From the NCBI GenBank assembly GCA_021205185.1, contig JAJPYB010000008.1, forward strand, positions 124,001 to 188,000: a stretch of DNA of 64,000 nucleotides, read 5' to 3'. The DNA is from Ruminococcus sp. (GTDB lineage: Bacteria > Bacillota > Clostridia > Oscillospirales > Ruminococcaceae). The position numbers and the translations under genes are program-made. Positions 1 through 8,652 of the stretch are shown piece after piece (position 1 is the stretch's first letter; each line of letters opens with the position of its first letter). Below the pieces are notes generated by a model that saw nothing but the letters and a program-made list of their open reading frames with translations, made no database searches and was not told the DNA's origin.

Positions 1-974
1 GTTAAAAAGCCGATCAGGGCGAGCGATATTACTCCCTGAACGATTGAAAAGCGAGTTACGACCTGAGTGTCGCTCCAGCCGTTATTCTTTCTCATATGGT
101 CGTGAATCGGCGTTCTGATGTTTTTCATAAAGTTCTTCATTTTTAAAAACTTGATGCAGGAAATCTTGAGAAGGCTCAGGCCTCCGTCAATTATGAGCAT
201 AAATGCGAAAATCAAGAACAGCAGCGGCGAACCGAGCTTCATAGCCGAAAGGGCAATAAGCACGCCCAGCGCACGAGAGCCGGCGTCGCCCATCAGTATA
301 ACGCTGGGCGAGGTATTGTACCACAAATACGCTATCAGCATTAAAATTGCGGATAGTATAATAAGTCTGAAGTCGTCTGATTCCTCGCCGAGATTTATCA
401 TATTTTGCATCAGAATAAAAACTGTTGCGAGGGAAATAATGCTTAAGCTTCCGCAAAGTCCGTCAACTCCGTCAGAGCAGTTCGTTACATTTATTGAGCC
501 CCAGACCAAAGCGGCGCCTAAAACGATGTAAACGACAGTTGGTAGCGTAAAGCTGATACTGACAAGCGCAAGCTTTACAGTCGGCTGATTGTAAATACAG
601 TAGGTGCTGGAAATTCCGACAGAAACTACAAGGTCGATTAGACCCTTCTTAACCCTTCCCCACGGGATTGCAGCGCTGTCGTCAAGATAGCCGCTGAGCA
701 TTTCAAGATAAATAAAAGCAATGTAAATAATAAGCTCTACGGTAAGCGGAACAAAAAGCGCAACCGTTATAATAAATGAGGTGAACATTAAAAGTCCTGC
801 TCCTCTGGGCTTGCCCTCTGAAAGCTTGCCGTTCAAGGCAAAGTCCCTTCCCTTATCTCTTGGAAGAATATTTTTAAACACTCTGATTGAAAGAAACGGT
901 ATAAAAAATCCGCAAAGAATAAACAGTCCGTAGTAGATGCTTTCATAAGCGGACGGAATTAAGTTTTTAAGCAT
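1..974 (-). CDS. mraY: MraY-type phospho-sugar transferase (partial, C-terminus outside window)
   Basis: Reads without a stop from the ATG at 974 to the window edge, so about 324 residues are seen and the C-terminus is missing. The protein is a chain of hydrophobic helices. Family landmarks are an Asp-Asp pair near residues 98-99 (GYLDDS), a NVTNCSDGVDGL block, GDAGSRALG, and RTPIHDH near the end. These match the polyprenyl-phosphate MurNAc-pentapeptide transferase MraY, which makes lipid I at the inner face of the membrane. The usual PIHHHFE is PIHDHMRK here and GTPTMGG is GKPRGAG, so it may be a divergent paralogue. An AGGAGG lies just upstream of the ATG, with its own promoter at 1012-1040. 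Confidence 0.8.
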   Translation of the reverse strand, partial: MLKNLIPSAYESIYYGLFILCGFFIPFLSIRVFKNILPRDKGRDFALNGKLSEGKPRGAGLLMFTSFIITVALFVPLTVELIIYIAFIYLEMLSGYLDDSAAIPWGRVKKGLIDLVVSVGISSTYCIYNQPTVKLALVSISFTLPTVVYIVLGAALVWGSINVTNCSDGVDGLCGSLSIISLATVFILMQNMINLGEESDDFRLIILSAILMLIAYLWYNTSPSVILMGDAGSRALGVLIALSAMKLGSPLLFLIFAFMLIIDGGLSLLKISCIKFLKMKNFMKNIRTPIHDHMRKNNGWSDTQVVTRFSIVQGVISLALIGFL

Positions 975-1011
975 TTTTTGATCCTCCTGAAGTATTACAT
1001 TTGCCTTAAAT

Positions 1012-1040
1012 ATTGTAGCATACTGATTGCATTATTGCAA
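1012..1040 (-). promoter_or_regulatory. sigma-A-type promoter for the MraY-like gene
   Basis: On the minus strand, TTGCAA (1035-1040) and TACAAT (1012-1017) are separated by 17 bases. The start codon is about 38 bases downstream. It lies between the radical SAM stop and the mraY-like start, so mraY need not depend on the upstream gene. Confidence 0.65.
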
Positions 1041-1042
1041 GC

Positions 1043-1648
1043 CTATTCAGCGTATTTTCTGACTCTCAGAGGAATGCCGAGCGACTTTGTCAAAAGCTCG
1101 CATTTTTGAATTTCTTCCTCGCTTATAACGTCTACAACCGATAAAACGACGTTGTCAAAAAGCTCCTTCGCACGAGTAGCAAATTTAATCATACAATCGA
1201 ATGCCTGCTCGCCGAATTTCGGATTTGTAACACGGCAGTATTCCTTAGCGTTCGAGCCGTTTAGCGAAATGGAAACCGTATCGAAAAGTCCCATTAGCTC
1301 GTCAATTGTATTTTCTCTGCCGTAAATTAAGTCAGTCAAGCCGTTTGTGTTTATTCTGATTTTTGTGGAGGTGTTCTCTCTCAGATATTTTGCCGCCGCC
1401 TTTAGAATTTCAAGCTCGGCTGTAGGCTCGCCAAAGCCGCAGAAGATTATCTCGTCGAAGCTATTAAGATCTTCCTTTGCAAGACTTGCAATTGCCTCCT
1501 CCTCGCTCGGTTGGTGATCAAGCCATAAGCTGTCAGAGCCATAAGCGCCGTCGCCGTTTTTTCTGATACAAAAAATACAAGAGCATGGGCACTTGTTGGT
1601 AAGATTGATATAAAGCTTGTTTTCAAGCACATAGGTTATGTTCATCAT
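1043..1648 (-). CDS. TatD-linked-type radical SAM protein
   Basis: 201 residues. Near the N-terminus, LTNKCPCSCIFCIRKNG holds the CxxxCxxC cluster (C20, C24, C27) that binds the 4Fe-4S centre of radical SAM enzymes. Next comes a GFGEPT-like segment, where the family has the GGE motif that contacts SAM. The short length and the Y-x-N-L-T-N-x-C start match the small radical SAM family usually found next to TatD nuclease genes; no reaction is established for it. No tatD is visible here. Two ATGs (1648 and 1645) are possible, with GGGTG upstream as a weak ribosome site. The mraY-like gene follows on the same strand. Confidence 0.75.
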   Translation of the reverse strand: MMNITYVLENKLYINLTNKCPCSCIFCIRKNGDGAYGSDSLWLDHQPSEEEAIASLAKEDLNSFDEIIFCGFGEPTAELEILKAAAKYLRENTSTKIRINTNGLTDLIYGRENTIDELMGLFDTVSISLNGSNAKEYCRVTNPKFGEQAFDCMIKFATRAKELFDNVVLSVVDVISEEEIQKCELLTKSLGIPLRVRKYAE

Positions 1649-1770
1649 AGTAAAATCACCCTTTTAAAATTTCTGGGACTTTGACCCATAAATATAGTAG
1701 CACGAAAACAAAAATAATTCAAGTACCTTAAAAATCTACAAACCTATCATATGGTTTTCACAATCAACGG

Positions 1771-1776
1771 TATAAT
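1771..1776 (+). promoter_or_regulatory. possible -10 element upstream of htrA
   Basis: A perfect TATAAT lies 80 bases before the HtrA start codon, but I see no convincing -35 at 16-18 bases. Nothing else recognisable occurs in the gap between the radical SAM gene and htrA. Confidence 0.3.
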
Positions 1777-1855
1777 TAACCTTAACGGAGGCTTAAAGGA
1801 CCAGTTCTTGAATTGCGCCTCTTTTTTAGACCTTAAATTATTTGGAGGTATATTT

Positions 1856-3385
1856 ATGATAGATGATGAGAGAAACAACAACTTTGAAAACGGCTATAAC
1901 AACGAGCCAAGCGACAACACAAATTCAGAGCAAAACGCAAGCGACAATCAACAAAGCTCAGCTTATGTAGTTGAGGGCGATACTTATTCTTATGGCGAGC
2001 AGCCAACGCAGCCTTCACAGCAAAGCTACAATTCAAACACACAGCAGGGTTATAATCAAAGCTCACAGCAAAACCCACAAAATCCACCCGTTCAGACGCC
2101 GCCGCAGTATTCAAATTATTCGGAGTATTCACAGCAGACGGTAAATAGTATGTCTTATGACCCGAACGCAGATAAGAAGGGTCAGAAGCAAAGAAGAGTT
2201 TTAACGGCAATTATTTCAGTTTGCTGCGTTCTAGCGATTGTAGCTACCTGTATTATAGGCTACAACCTCATATCTCCAGGAAGCATCGGAACAGCAACAA
2301 CCACTTCAACCTCCGATTCTTCTCAGGCGGAAACGACAGAAGCTAACGGAACAGAGGAAGAAAGCACAACCAATGAGGACAAAGAGCTTCCGACAATTTA
2401 TCAGCTTTCAGCACCTGAGGACGCAATGACGATACCAGATATTGTAGATAAGGTTTCAGATTCTATCGTTGGAATTTCCTGTATTTTCTCTAGCGGAACG
2501 GGAAGCGGCACAGGAATTATAATGAGTGAGGACGGATACATCCTCACAAACGCACACGTTGTAAGCGATGCAACAAGCGTTCAGGTTGTTTTTGCAGACG
2601 ATTCTGATAACGGCATTGACGCTGAAATTATCGGAATAGATTCACAGACAGATATTGCAGTTATTAAAATCGACAAGACAGGACTTACTCCAGTTGAATT
2701 TGGAAAATCCTCCGAGCTAAGAGTTGGCGAAGCGGCAATAGTTATAGGAAATCCTTTAAGTCAGGCACTTGCAAATACGGTAACATCAGGAATTATTTCA
2801 GCGCTTGACAGAGAGCTTACAATAGAAGACAAAACCTTAACTCTTATTCAGACGGACGCTGCAATAAACAGCGGTAACTCTGGCGGCGCACTACTTAACG
2901 CTTACGGTCAGGTTGTAGGAATTACGTCAGCTAAAATCTCATCAACCTACGGCGAGAACTTAGGATTTGCGATTCCTATTGACGACGCTCTGCCGATAGC
3001 AGAGGAGCTCATTGAAAACGGCTACGTTACAGGCAGACCGCTGCTTGGAATAAGCGGAAGCGATATTTCAGAATTTTATTCAGAATACTATGGTATTCCA
3101 CAGGGCTTTCAGGTAGTATCTGTTGAAAGCGGCTCTGCTGCTGAGGAAGCAGGAATTGAGGTCGGAGATGTTATTGTAGGAATTGAAGGTCAGCTTATAA
3201 CCAGCATTGATGAGTTTAATGAGATAAAGAACACCTACAGCGCAGGAGATACCATTACAATTTCGCTTTATAGAAACGGAAGCAGAATGGACGTCGAGGC
3301 AACGCTTGGTGAGGCTACCTCAGGAACGGAAACAGAAGACACAACGGAAGCGACGACAAACAGTACGTTTAACTGGGGATACTAA
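1856..3385 (+). CDS. htrA: HtrA/DegP-family membrane-anchored serine protease with PDZ domain
   Basis: 509 residues, starting at the ATG placed 7 bases after GGAGG (1844-1848); an upstream in-frame ATG has no ribosome site. The layout is a cytoplasmic Asn/Gln/Ser-rich tail (1-112), one membrane helix (about 115-138), a Thr/Ser/Glu-rich linker (145-180), a trypsin-like domain and a PDZ domain (about 395-490). The triad is visible as H234 (TNAHVV), D266 (TDIAVI) and S342 (SGNSGGA). HtrA proteins degrade or refold damaged proteins outside the membrane. A second homologue lies at 42723-43991, and this one has no regulator beside it. The long Q/N-rich tail is unusual. Transcription ends at the hairpin at 3431-3468. 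Confidence 0.93.
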   Translation: MIDDERNNNFENGYNNEPSDNTNSEQNASDNQQSSAYVVEGDTYSYGEQPTQPSQQSYNSNTQQGYNQSSQQNPQNPPVQTPPQYSNYSEYSQQTVNSMSYDPNADKKGQKQRRVLTAIISVCCVLAIVATCIIGYNLISPGSIGTATTTSTSDSSQAETTEANGTEEESTTNEDKELPTIYQLSAPEDAMTIPDIVDKVSDSIVGISCIFSSGTGSGTGIIMSEDGYILTNAHVVSDATSVQVVFADDSDNGIDAEIIGIDSQTDIAVIKIDKTGLTPVEFGKSSELRVGEAAIVIGNPLSQALANTVTSGIISALDRELTIEDKTLTLIQTDAAINSGNSGGALLNAYGQVVGITSAKISSTYGENLGFAIPIDDALPIAEELIENGYVTGRPLLGISGSDISEFYSEYYGIPQGFQVVSVESGSAAEEAGIEVGDVIVGIEGQLITSIDEFNEIKNTYSAGDTITISLYRNGSRMDVEATLGEATSGTETEDTTEATTNSTFNWGY

Positions 3386-3430
3386 ACCTGAAATGTCGCT
3401 GCCACGGCATTTGACGGTTTGTGATATATT

Positions 3431-3468
3431 GGACATCGCCTTTAAAAGGGCGGTGTCCACTTATTTTT
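3431..3468 (+). terminator. Rho-independent terminator after htrA
   Basis: Ten-base stem GGACATCGCC/GGCGGTGTCC (one G-U pair) with an 8-base loop, followed by a T-rich run. Confidence 0.85.
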
Positions 3469-3499
3469 GCAAAAGACACCTGATTTTTATGCGGATTGC

Positions 3500-3528
3500 T
3501 TGACTTTAACGAAATAAAGTGATAAAAT
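3500..3528 (+). promoter_or_regulatory. sigma-A promoter of serC-serA
   Basis: TTGACT (3500-3505), 17-base spacer, TAAAAT (3523-3528). Predicted transcription start is about 57 bases before the serC ATG. Confidence 0.8.
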
Positions 3529-3591
3529 TAGTATGTTTAGTGTAAGGGTGTATCTTACCAAAAGTATTTTTACCAACAGGAGGGCTTTAAT

Positions 3592-4674
3592 ATGTCAAGA
3601 GTTTACAATTTTAGTGCAGGGCCGGCTGTTCTGCCAGAAGAGGTATTAAAAGAAGCTGCCGACGAAATGCTGGATTACAAGGGATGTGGAATGAGCGTAA
3701 TGGAAATGAGCCACCGCTCAAAGGTTTTCGACCAGATTATCAAAGAGGCGGAAGCTGACTTGAGAGAGCTTATGAACATTCCTGACAACTATAAGGTTCT
3801 GTTCCTACAGGGCGGAGCTTCAATGCAGTTTGCAGCTGTTCCGATGAATCTTATGAAAAATCGCAAGGCAGGTTATATTTTAACAGGTCAATGGTCAAAG
3901 AAGGCGTTCGCTGAGGCTAAGATTTTCGGCGAGGCTGTTGAGCTTGCTTCAAGCGCAGATAAGACCTTCTCATACATACCTGATGTAAGCGATCTTCCGA
4001 TTACTGACGATATGGATTACGTTTACATTTGTGAGAATAACACTATTTACGGAACAAAGTACAAGACATTACCTGACACAAAGGGCAAGCTCTTGGTAGC
4101 CGATCAGTCGTCATGCTTCCTTTCAGAGCCTGTTGACGTTACAAAGTACGGCGTTATCTATGCAGGCGTTCAGAAGAATGTAGGACCTGCTGGCGTTGTT
4201 ATCGCAATCATTCGCGAGGATCTCATCACAGACGACGTTTTAGAGGGAACTCCAACTATGGTTAAGTGGAAAACTCAGGCTGACGCTGATTCGCTTTACA
4301 ACACTCCTCCTTGCTACGGCATTTACATTTGCGGCAAGGTATTCAAGTGGCTTTTAAAGACAGGCGGACTTGAAAAGAGAAAGGAAATCAACATCGAAAA
4401 GGCAAAGATCCTTTACGACTTCTTAGACGAGAGCAAGCTTTTCAAGGGTACTGTTGAAAAGGAAAGCAGATCGCTTATGAACGTACCGTTTGTAACAGGA
4501 AACGACGAGCTTGACGCTAAGTTTATCAAGGAAGCTAAGGCTGCCGGATTTGAAAACCTGAAGGGTCATAGAACTGTCGGCGGTATGAGAGCTTCTATTT
4601 ACAACGCTATGCCTATCGAGGGCGTAAAGAAGCTTGTTGAGTTTATGAAGAGGTTTGAGGCTGAAAACGCTTAA
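3592..4674 (+). CDS. serC: phosphoserine aminotransferase
   Basis: 360 residues, the normal length for SerC. It converts 3-phosphohydroxypyruvate and glutamate to phosphoserine and 2-oxoglutarate, the second step of serine synthesis, and also serves vitamin B6 synthesis in some bacteria. Seen: the N-terminal YNFSAGPAVLP start, GGASMQF, and the PLP-binding lysine K195 in AGVQKNVGPAG. AGGAGG precedes the ATG. It forms an operon with serA, which begins 22 bases after its stop; the adjacent step being encoded next door supports the assignment. No serB phosphatase gene is present in the window. Confidence 0.97.
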   Translation: MSRVYNFSAGPAVLPEEVLKEAADEMLDYKGCGMSVMEMSHRSKVFDQIIKEAEADLRELMNIPDNYKVLFLQGGASMQFAAVPMNLMKNRKAGYILTGQWSKKAFAEAKIFGEAVELASSADKTFSYIPDVSDLPITDDMDYVYICENNTIYGTKYKTLPDTKGKLLVADQSSCFLSEPVDVTKYGVIYAGVQKNVGPAGVVIAIIREDLITDDVLEGTPTMVKWKTQADADSLYNTPPCYGIYICGKVFKWLLKTGGLEKRKEINIEKAKILYDFLDESKLFKGTVEKESRSLMNVPFVTGNDELDAKFIKEAKAAGFENLKGHRTVGGMRASIYNAMPIEGVKKLVEFMKRFEAENA

Positions 4675-4696
4675 TTGATACAAAGGTGGTATATAA

Positions 4697-5851
4697 ATGT
4701 ATAAGATTAAAAAGCTTAATAAGATTGCGGCTTGCGGAACAGACCTTTTTGACAAGGCAAAGTATGAGGTTTCTGACGATGTACAGTCGCCTGACGCTAT
4801 AATTGTTCGTTCAGCTTCTATGCACGATATGGAATTTGACGACAATCTTCTTGCTATCGCAAGAGCAGGAGCAGGGGTAAACAATATTCCTGTTGCCGAC
4901 TGCGCTGAAAAGGGAATCTGTGTTTTCAACACCCCTGGCGCTAACGCTAATGCTGTAAAGGAGCTTGCTTTGCTCGGACTTTTAATTTCCTCCCGTAAGG
5001 TATCTGAGGCTATCGAATGGGCAAAGGGCTTAAAGGGCAACGGAGCAGAGGTTGGCAAGATGGTTGAAAAAGGAAAGAGCCAGTTTGTCGGACCTGAGAT
5101 TATGGGTAAGACTTTAGGACTTGTAGGTCTTGGAGCAATCGGCGGAAAGCTTGCAAATGTCGCAGTTTCGCTCGGTATGAACGTAATAGGCTACGACCCG
5201 TTCCTTTCAGTTACAGCTGCACTTCACTTAAAGCCGCAGGTAACTGTTGTAAAGGACGTTGAAGAGGTTTATAGCAAGGCCGATTACCTCTCGCTTCACC
5301 TTCCATACAATTCGGAAACAAAAGGCTCGATTAACGCTGACATTTTCGCTAAGATGAAAGACGGCGCAAGACTTTTAAACTTCGCAAGAGGAGAGCTTGT
5401 TGACACAGCTGCTGTAATTGAAGCGCTCGGAAGCGGTAAGCTTGCAAAGTACGTAACAGACTTCCCGAACGACGAGGTAATAGGCGTAGAGGGCGTTGTT
5501 GCAATTCCTCACCTTGGAGCTTCTACTCCTGAATCTGAGGACAATTGCGCTGTTATGGCTTCAAGACAGCTTATTGATTACATCGAAAACGGAAACATTG
5601 TAAACTCTGTAAACTTCCCGAATGTTGAGCTTAACAAGACGGGCGATATAATGGTTTGCATTATGCACAGGAACGTTCCTGAGTTTATTGCAAAGATAAC
5701 CGCAATCATCAGCAAGGACGGAGCTAACATTGAAAACTTTGTACACAAGTCAAAGGGCGAGTACGCATATTCAATGATTGATATTACAGGAAGCGTTGAC
5801 GTTGAAGCTTTAAAGGCAAACGCTGACGTTATAAGAGTCAGAACTCTTTAA
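4697..5851 (+). CDS. serA: D-3-phosphoglycerate dehydrogenase, short ACT form
   Basis: 384 residues. It oxidises 3-phosphoglycerate to 3-phosphohydroxypyruvate with NAD, the entry step of serine synthesis. The NAD fold is marked by GLVGLGAIGG (GxGxxG at 144-149). Catalytic residues lie in NFARGELVD (Arg) and IPHLGASTPE (His). A C-terminal ACT domain (about 310-384) is the usual site of serine feedback. It is shorter than the 520-residue form because the intervening domain is absent, as in many anaerobes. It is second in the serC-serA operon and is followed at once by a strong terminator. Confidence 0.95.
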   Translation: MYKIKKLNKIAACGTDLFDKAKYEVSDDVQSPDAIIVRSASMHDMEFDDNLLAIARAGAGVNNIPVADCAEKGICVFNTPGANANAVKELALLGLLISSRKVSEAIEWAKGLKGNGAEVGKMVEKGKSQFVGPEIMGKTLGLVGLGAIGGKLANVAVSLGMNVIGYDPFLSVTAALHLKPQVTVVKDVEEVYSKADYLSLHLPYNSETKGSINADIFAKMKDGARLLNFARGELVDTAAVIEALGSGKLAKYVTDFPNDEVIGVEGVVAIPHLGASTPESEDNCAVMASRQLIDYIENGNIVNSVNFPNVELNKTGDIMVCIMHRNVPEFIAKITAIISKDGANIENFVHKSKGEYAYSMIDITGSVDVEALKANADVIRVRTL

Positions 5852-5871
5852 TTTAAAGAATAGGAAACAAG

Positions 5872-5902
5872 AAAAGTCCCTCGAGTTCGAGGGACTTTTT
5901 TA
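5872..5902 (+). terminator. terminator of serC-serA
   Basis: Long stem AAAAGTCCCTCGA paired with TCGAGGGACTTTTTT and almost no loop, followed by T's. It starts 20 bases after the serA stop. Confidence 0.9.
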
Positions 5903-5908
5903 GTGCAA

Positions 5909-5942
5909 AAAAAACAAGCCGATTTTACTCGACTTGTTTTTG
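5909..5942 (-). terminator. terminator of the GH74 gene
   Basis: On the minus strand, ACAAGTCGA and TCGGCTTGT pair (one G-U) around a 6-base loop, then a run of eight T's. It lies just past the GH74 stop codon. It sits back to back with the serA terminator, insulating the convergent genes. Confidence 0.8.
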
Positions 5943-5947
5943 AGCTT

Positions 5948-8248
5948 TTAGTCGTCGCTTGCGACATCGCTCATCAATATTCCTCTGCCGTTGGTTGAGA
6001 GATAAACTCTTCCGTAAACCTTCGGATCAGCTTCGAGGGTGGTCTTGTTGACGTTTCCCCAGCGCTCGTTTTCGTTGTTCATCTTAACCCAGGTCTTACC
6101 CATATCGGTCGACTGGTAAACGCCGTTACCCTTTCCGTCAACAGAGCCGTAGATGTAAATTGCGCCGTAGTCGCCTTCGTTTTCAGCAGCACCAACTGAT
6201 ACAGCATAAGTGTAATCAATGTCGCCCTCAGCTACAACAAGCTCTGCGCCGACATCTGCGTTTTCAATATGATAAAGCGGACCGGAAGCGAGCGATACCC
6301 AGAGGTCGCCTTCGATTTCCTTGTTTGCCACAAGCGTCATATTGCTTACCATTGTTGAAATTATAAGCTCGAAGGTTTTACCCTTATCGGTTGACATATA
6401 AATTCCGTTTGAGTAGGTAGCGTAGAACTTATCAGGATTTACTTCATCAGCAATAATAGTTGTATTCGAGCCTAAGCCCTCGACCTCAGACCATGTTTCG
6501 CCCCAGTCGTCGGTTACATAAGAAACTACCGAGCCATCGTCAGGCGAGTAAATAAGCGTTTGCCCGTCTGCTGAAAGAACAGCCTCGCCGCCGGCCGTTG
6601 CGCTTACACCGTCAGGCGTTTTGGCAAACTGCCACGTTTTTGAGCCGTCAAGCGAATAGCAAATCGAGCCCTGATCCATTTCCTTTGTTGTACGAACGAC
6701 AACATTCGGATCGTTGCCGGCTACCGCCAAATCGTCAGCCTTAAAGCTGTATACGCCCCAATGCTCCTCAGGCGCTGTGTCAACGTCGTCGTGCCTGAAT
6801 CCGTAAAGGTCGCCTAAGATAGAGTAAAGAGCAGGCGTATCTTCGCCGCAGTCCTTTGGCGAATACAAGCCTAAAATGGCCGTTTCCTCAATTCCCTCGG
6901 CTACAACGCTTATGTTTATGTTTTCCTCGCCGATTTTTGTGAGGTTGTCTGTGCCATAAAGCGTAGCTCCCGTTCCGTAAAGAAGCTCGTCAGGGTTAAA
7001 CGGATTGATAGCGACTCCCGACGTCCACCAGCCGAGCTTTAAGCCGCCCTGCCAATCGAGCCATTCGGAATCTGAAATGTCAAGGTTGTAGTCCTTGGTG
7101 GTGTTTCCGTCCTCGTCCTTGTTCCAGAGACCTACCCACGTTTCGCCGCCGTCCTTTGTAACGAGAATGTTATCCTCACTCGACCAGTGGCAGATTGTAG
7201 TAACTGCAACCATTTCGTCCTTGTAAACGGCAATTCCGCAATAGCCGTGTCCTGTTTCGCCGGTAAACGGAGTGATGTTAGTCCATGTTCCGTCAGCAAT
7301 GTTGTACTTGAAAACCTTGCCCTTGGAGGGGTTGTTCTCCTGAGTTACCTCAGACGAGTAGGTAACGTAAAGATTTCCGTCAGCTGAAACCTTACCCTGA
7401 CAAGGGAAGTAGCTGTAATGCTCGTCATTGTCAGTTTCTTCGTTTAAAAGCGTGTTCCAGGTTTCTCCGGCGTCGTCGCTGTAGTAGACCTTTTCGCCGC
7501 TTGCTTCTGCAACTCCGCAGAAGATGAGGTTTGTATACTCGTCCTCATCAGAGCTTGTCTTATCGCAGGTGATCCATAAAATTCCGTAAGAATACGAGCC
7601 GTCGTGGTAGCTTCCGACAGTAGGAAAGCTTTCGAGGTTCTCCCACGTCTGACCGTAGTCGTTTGAAACAAACATACCCTTCGAGTGCGAACCGTAGTAG
7701 ATTCTGCTGTTGTCGTTAGGGTCAATCATAAGACGTTCGCCGCAGTTTCTTCCGTAGTCGTTGCCGCCCATTGAAAAATCAAAGTCAACCTTTGTCCAGT
7801 GATCGCCGTAATCGTAGGAATACATAATACAGCCGTTGCCGCCATAAGAGGTTCCGCAGGACATATATACTCTCGACGGTTCAATCGGGTCGGTAGCGAT
7901 GCTCTCGATACAGTTGTAATTCCAGTCGCTTGAGTTGTCGTCCTCGCTTCCAAAGCTGTCAGTAATACAGGTCCATTCGTCCTCGCCCTTTTTCTTTCGG
8001 TAAGCGCCGCCTATATCGGTTTTGACATAGACAAGACCTTCTTCAGCTTCGTTGTAAACCATTCCTGGAATGTATCCTCCGCCGACAATTGTGACGTTAG
8101 ACCATTCAAAGCCGGTGTCTGTTACAGTTTCGCTGTTGTAAAGATTATCCTGAGCGATAGTGCCGTCAGAATCGTCTGTACAGCCTGCAAGGCAGCCGAC
8201 AGTAACGGAAAGAGTTAAGGCAAACGAAAGTAATCTCTTCGCATTCAT
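5948..8248 (-). CDS. GH74 xyloglucanase-like lipoprotein
   Basis: 766 residues. The N-terminus is a lipoprotein signal with lipobox LAGC (C23), so the enzyme should be tethered to the outer face of the membrane. The mature part begins with WSNVTIVGGGYIPGMVY and TDIGGAYR, the hallmark start of glycoside hydrolase family 74, in which the Asp (D78 here) is a catalytic acid/base. The second catalytic Asp fits D480 in LGDLYGFRHDD. Repeated D-x-G-x-T-W blocks are Asp-box blades of the two seven-bladed propellers. GH74 enzymes cut the glucan backbone of xyloglucan. No dockerin or carbohydrate-binding module is visible, so it is not cellulosomal. It has its own promoter (8291-8320) and terminator. 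Confidence 0.88.
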   Translation of the reverse strand: MNAKRLLSFALTLSVTVGCLAGCTDDSDGTIAQDNLYNSETVTDTGFEWSNVTIVGGGYIPGMVYNEAEEGLVYVKTDIGGAYRKKKGEDEWTCITDSFGSEDDNSSDWNYNCIESIATDPIEPSRVYMSCGTSYGGNGCIMYSYDYGDHWTKVDFDFSMGGNDYGRNCGERLMIDPNDNSRIYYGSHSKGMFVSNDYGQTWENLESFPTVGSYHDGSYSYGILWITCDKTSSDEDEYTNLIFCGVAEASGEKVYYSDDAGETWNTLLNEETDNDEHYSYFPCQGKVSADGNLYVTYSSEVTQENNPSKGKVFKYNIADGTWTNITPFTGETGHGYCGIAVYKDEMVAVTTICHWSSEDNILVTKDGGETWVGLWNKDEDGNTTKDYNLDISDSEWLDWQGGLKLGWWTSGVAINPFNPDELLYGTGATLYGTDNLTKIGEENINISVVAEGIEETAILGLYSPKDCGEDTPALYSILGDLYGFRHDDVDTAPEEHWGVYSFKADDLAVAGNDPNVVVRTTKEMDQGSICYSLDGSKTWQFAKTPDGVSATAGGEAVLSADGQTLIYSPDDGSVVSYVTDDWGETWSEVEGLGSNTTIIADEVNPDKFYATYSNGIYMSTDKGKTFELIISTMVSNMTLVANKEIEGDLWVSLASGPLYHIENADVGAELVVAEGDIDYTYAVSVGAAENEGDYGAIYIYGSVDGKGNGVYQSTDMGKTWVKMNNENERWGNVNKTTLEADPKVYGRVYLSTNGRGILMSDVASDD

Positions 8249-8290
8249 AAATAATTCTCCTTAATCATATTATACATTATATGCAAGTAT

Positions 8291-8320
8291 AGTATAGCAT
8301 AAAAGCAGGCGTAAAAGCAA
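8291..8320 (-). promoter_or_regulatory. promoter of the GH74 gene
   Basis: On the minus strand, TTGCTT (8315-8320) and TATACT (8291-8296) with an 18-base spacer, about 43 bases upstream of the start codon. Confidence 0.55.
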
Positions 8321-8373
8321 TACAAAAATTGCTTTATTCAAGATGAAAATTGCTTAATACAGGAGGAATAAAA

Positions 8374-8652
8374 ATGAATGAAAAAACACTCACAAAGCCG
8401 TCAAATTTAACGCTTGAAAATCGCTCGCTCCTTCGGCTTACGGGAGTTACCGACATCGACAGCTTTAACGAGGAAGCGATAGTGCTGTTTACGACTTTAG
8501 GAGAGCTTGTAATAAAGGGGAAGAATCTCCATGTAAATTCAGTAAATGTGGATTCGGGCGACGCTGAAATTGTCGGCGAAATCAAAACCATCTCCTACAC
8601 AAACCGAAAGCTAACCAAAAAGCCAAACGCTATAAAGAGGCTGATGAGATGA
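8374..8652 (+). CDS. yabP: YabP-family sporulation protein
   Basis: 92 residues from the ATG that follows AGGAGG (8361-8366); an earlier in-frame ATG at 8350 lacks a ribosome site. The core (LENRSLLRLTGVTDIDSFNE, then TTLGELVIKGKNLHV) is the YabP/YqfC beta-rich domain. In Bacillus, YabP is made in the mother cell and is needed for the spore envelope, but its biochemistry is unknown. Its stop overlaps the yabQ start by 4 bases, so the two are translationally coupled. The order yabP-yabQ-divIC-yabR is the same as in Bacillus. Confidence 0.9.
   Translation: MNEKTLTKPSNLTLENRSLLRLTGVTDIDSFNEEAIVLFTTLGELVIKGKNLHVNSVNVDSGDAEIVGEIKTISYTNRKLTKKPNAIKRLMR

Noticed and set aside
4423-5058. Long reading frame on the minus strand across serC/serA
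   Set aside because: It is the complement of two clear genes and has no ribosome site or family motifs.
8284-8345. Possible sigma-E-type promoter for yabP (GCATA ... CAATACAAA)
   Set aside because: The spacing and the -10 only partly fit the consensus, and the region also holds the GH74 promoter on the other strand.
8350-8373. Upstream ATG for yabP
   Set aside because: It comes before the AGGAGG; the ATG at 8374 is correctly spaced.
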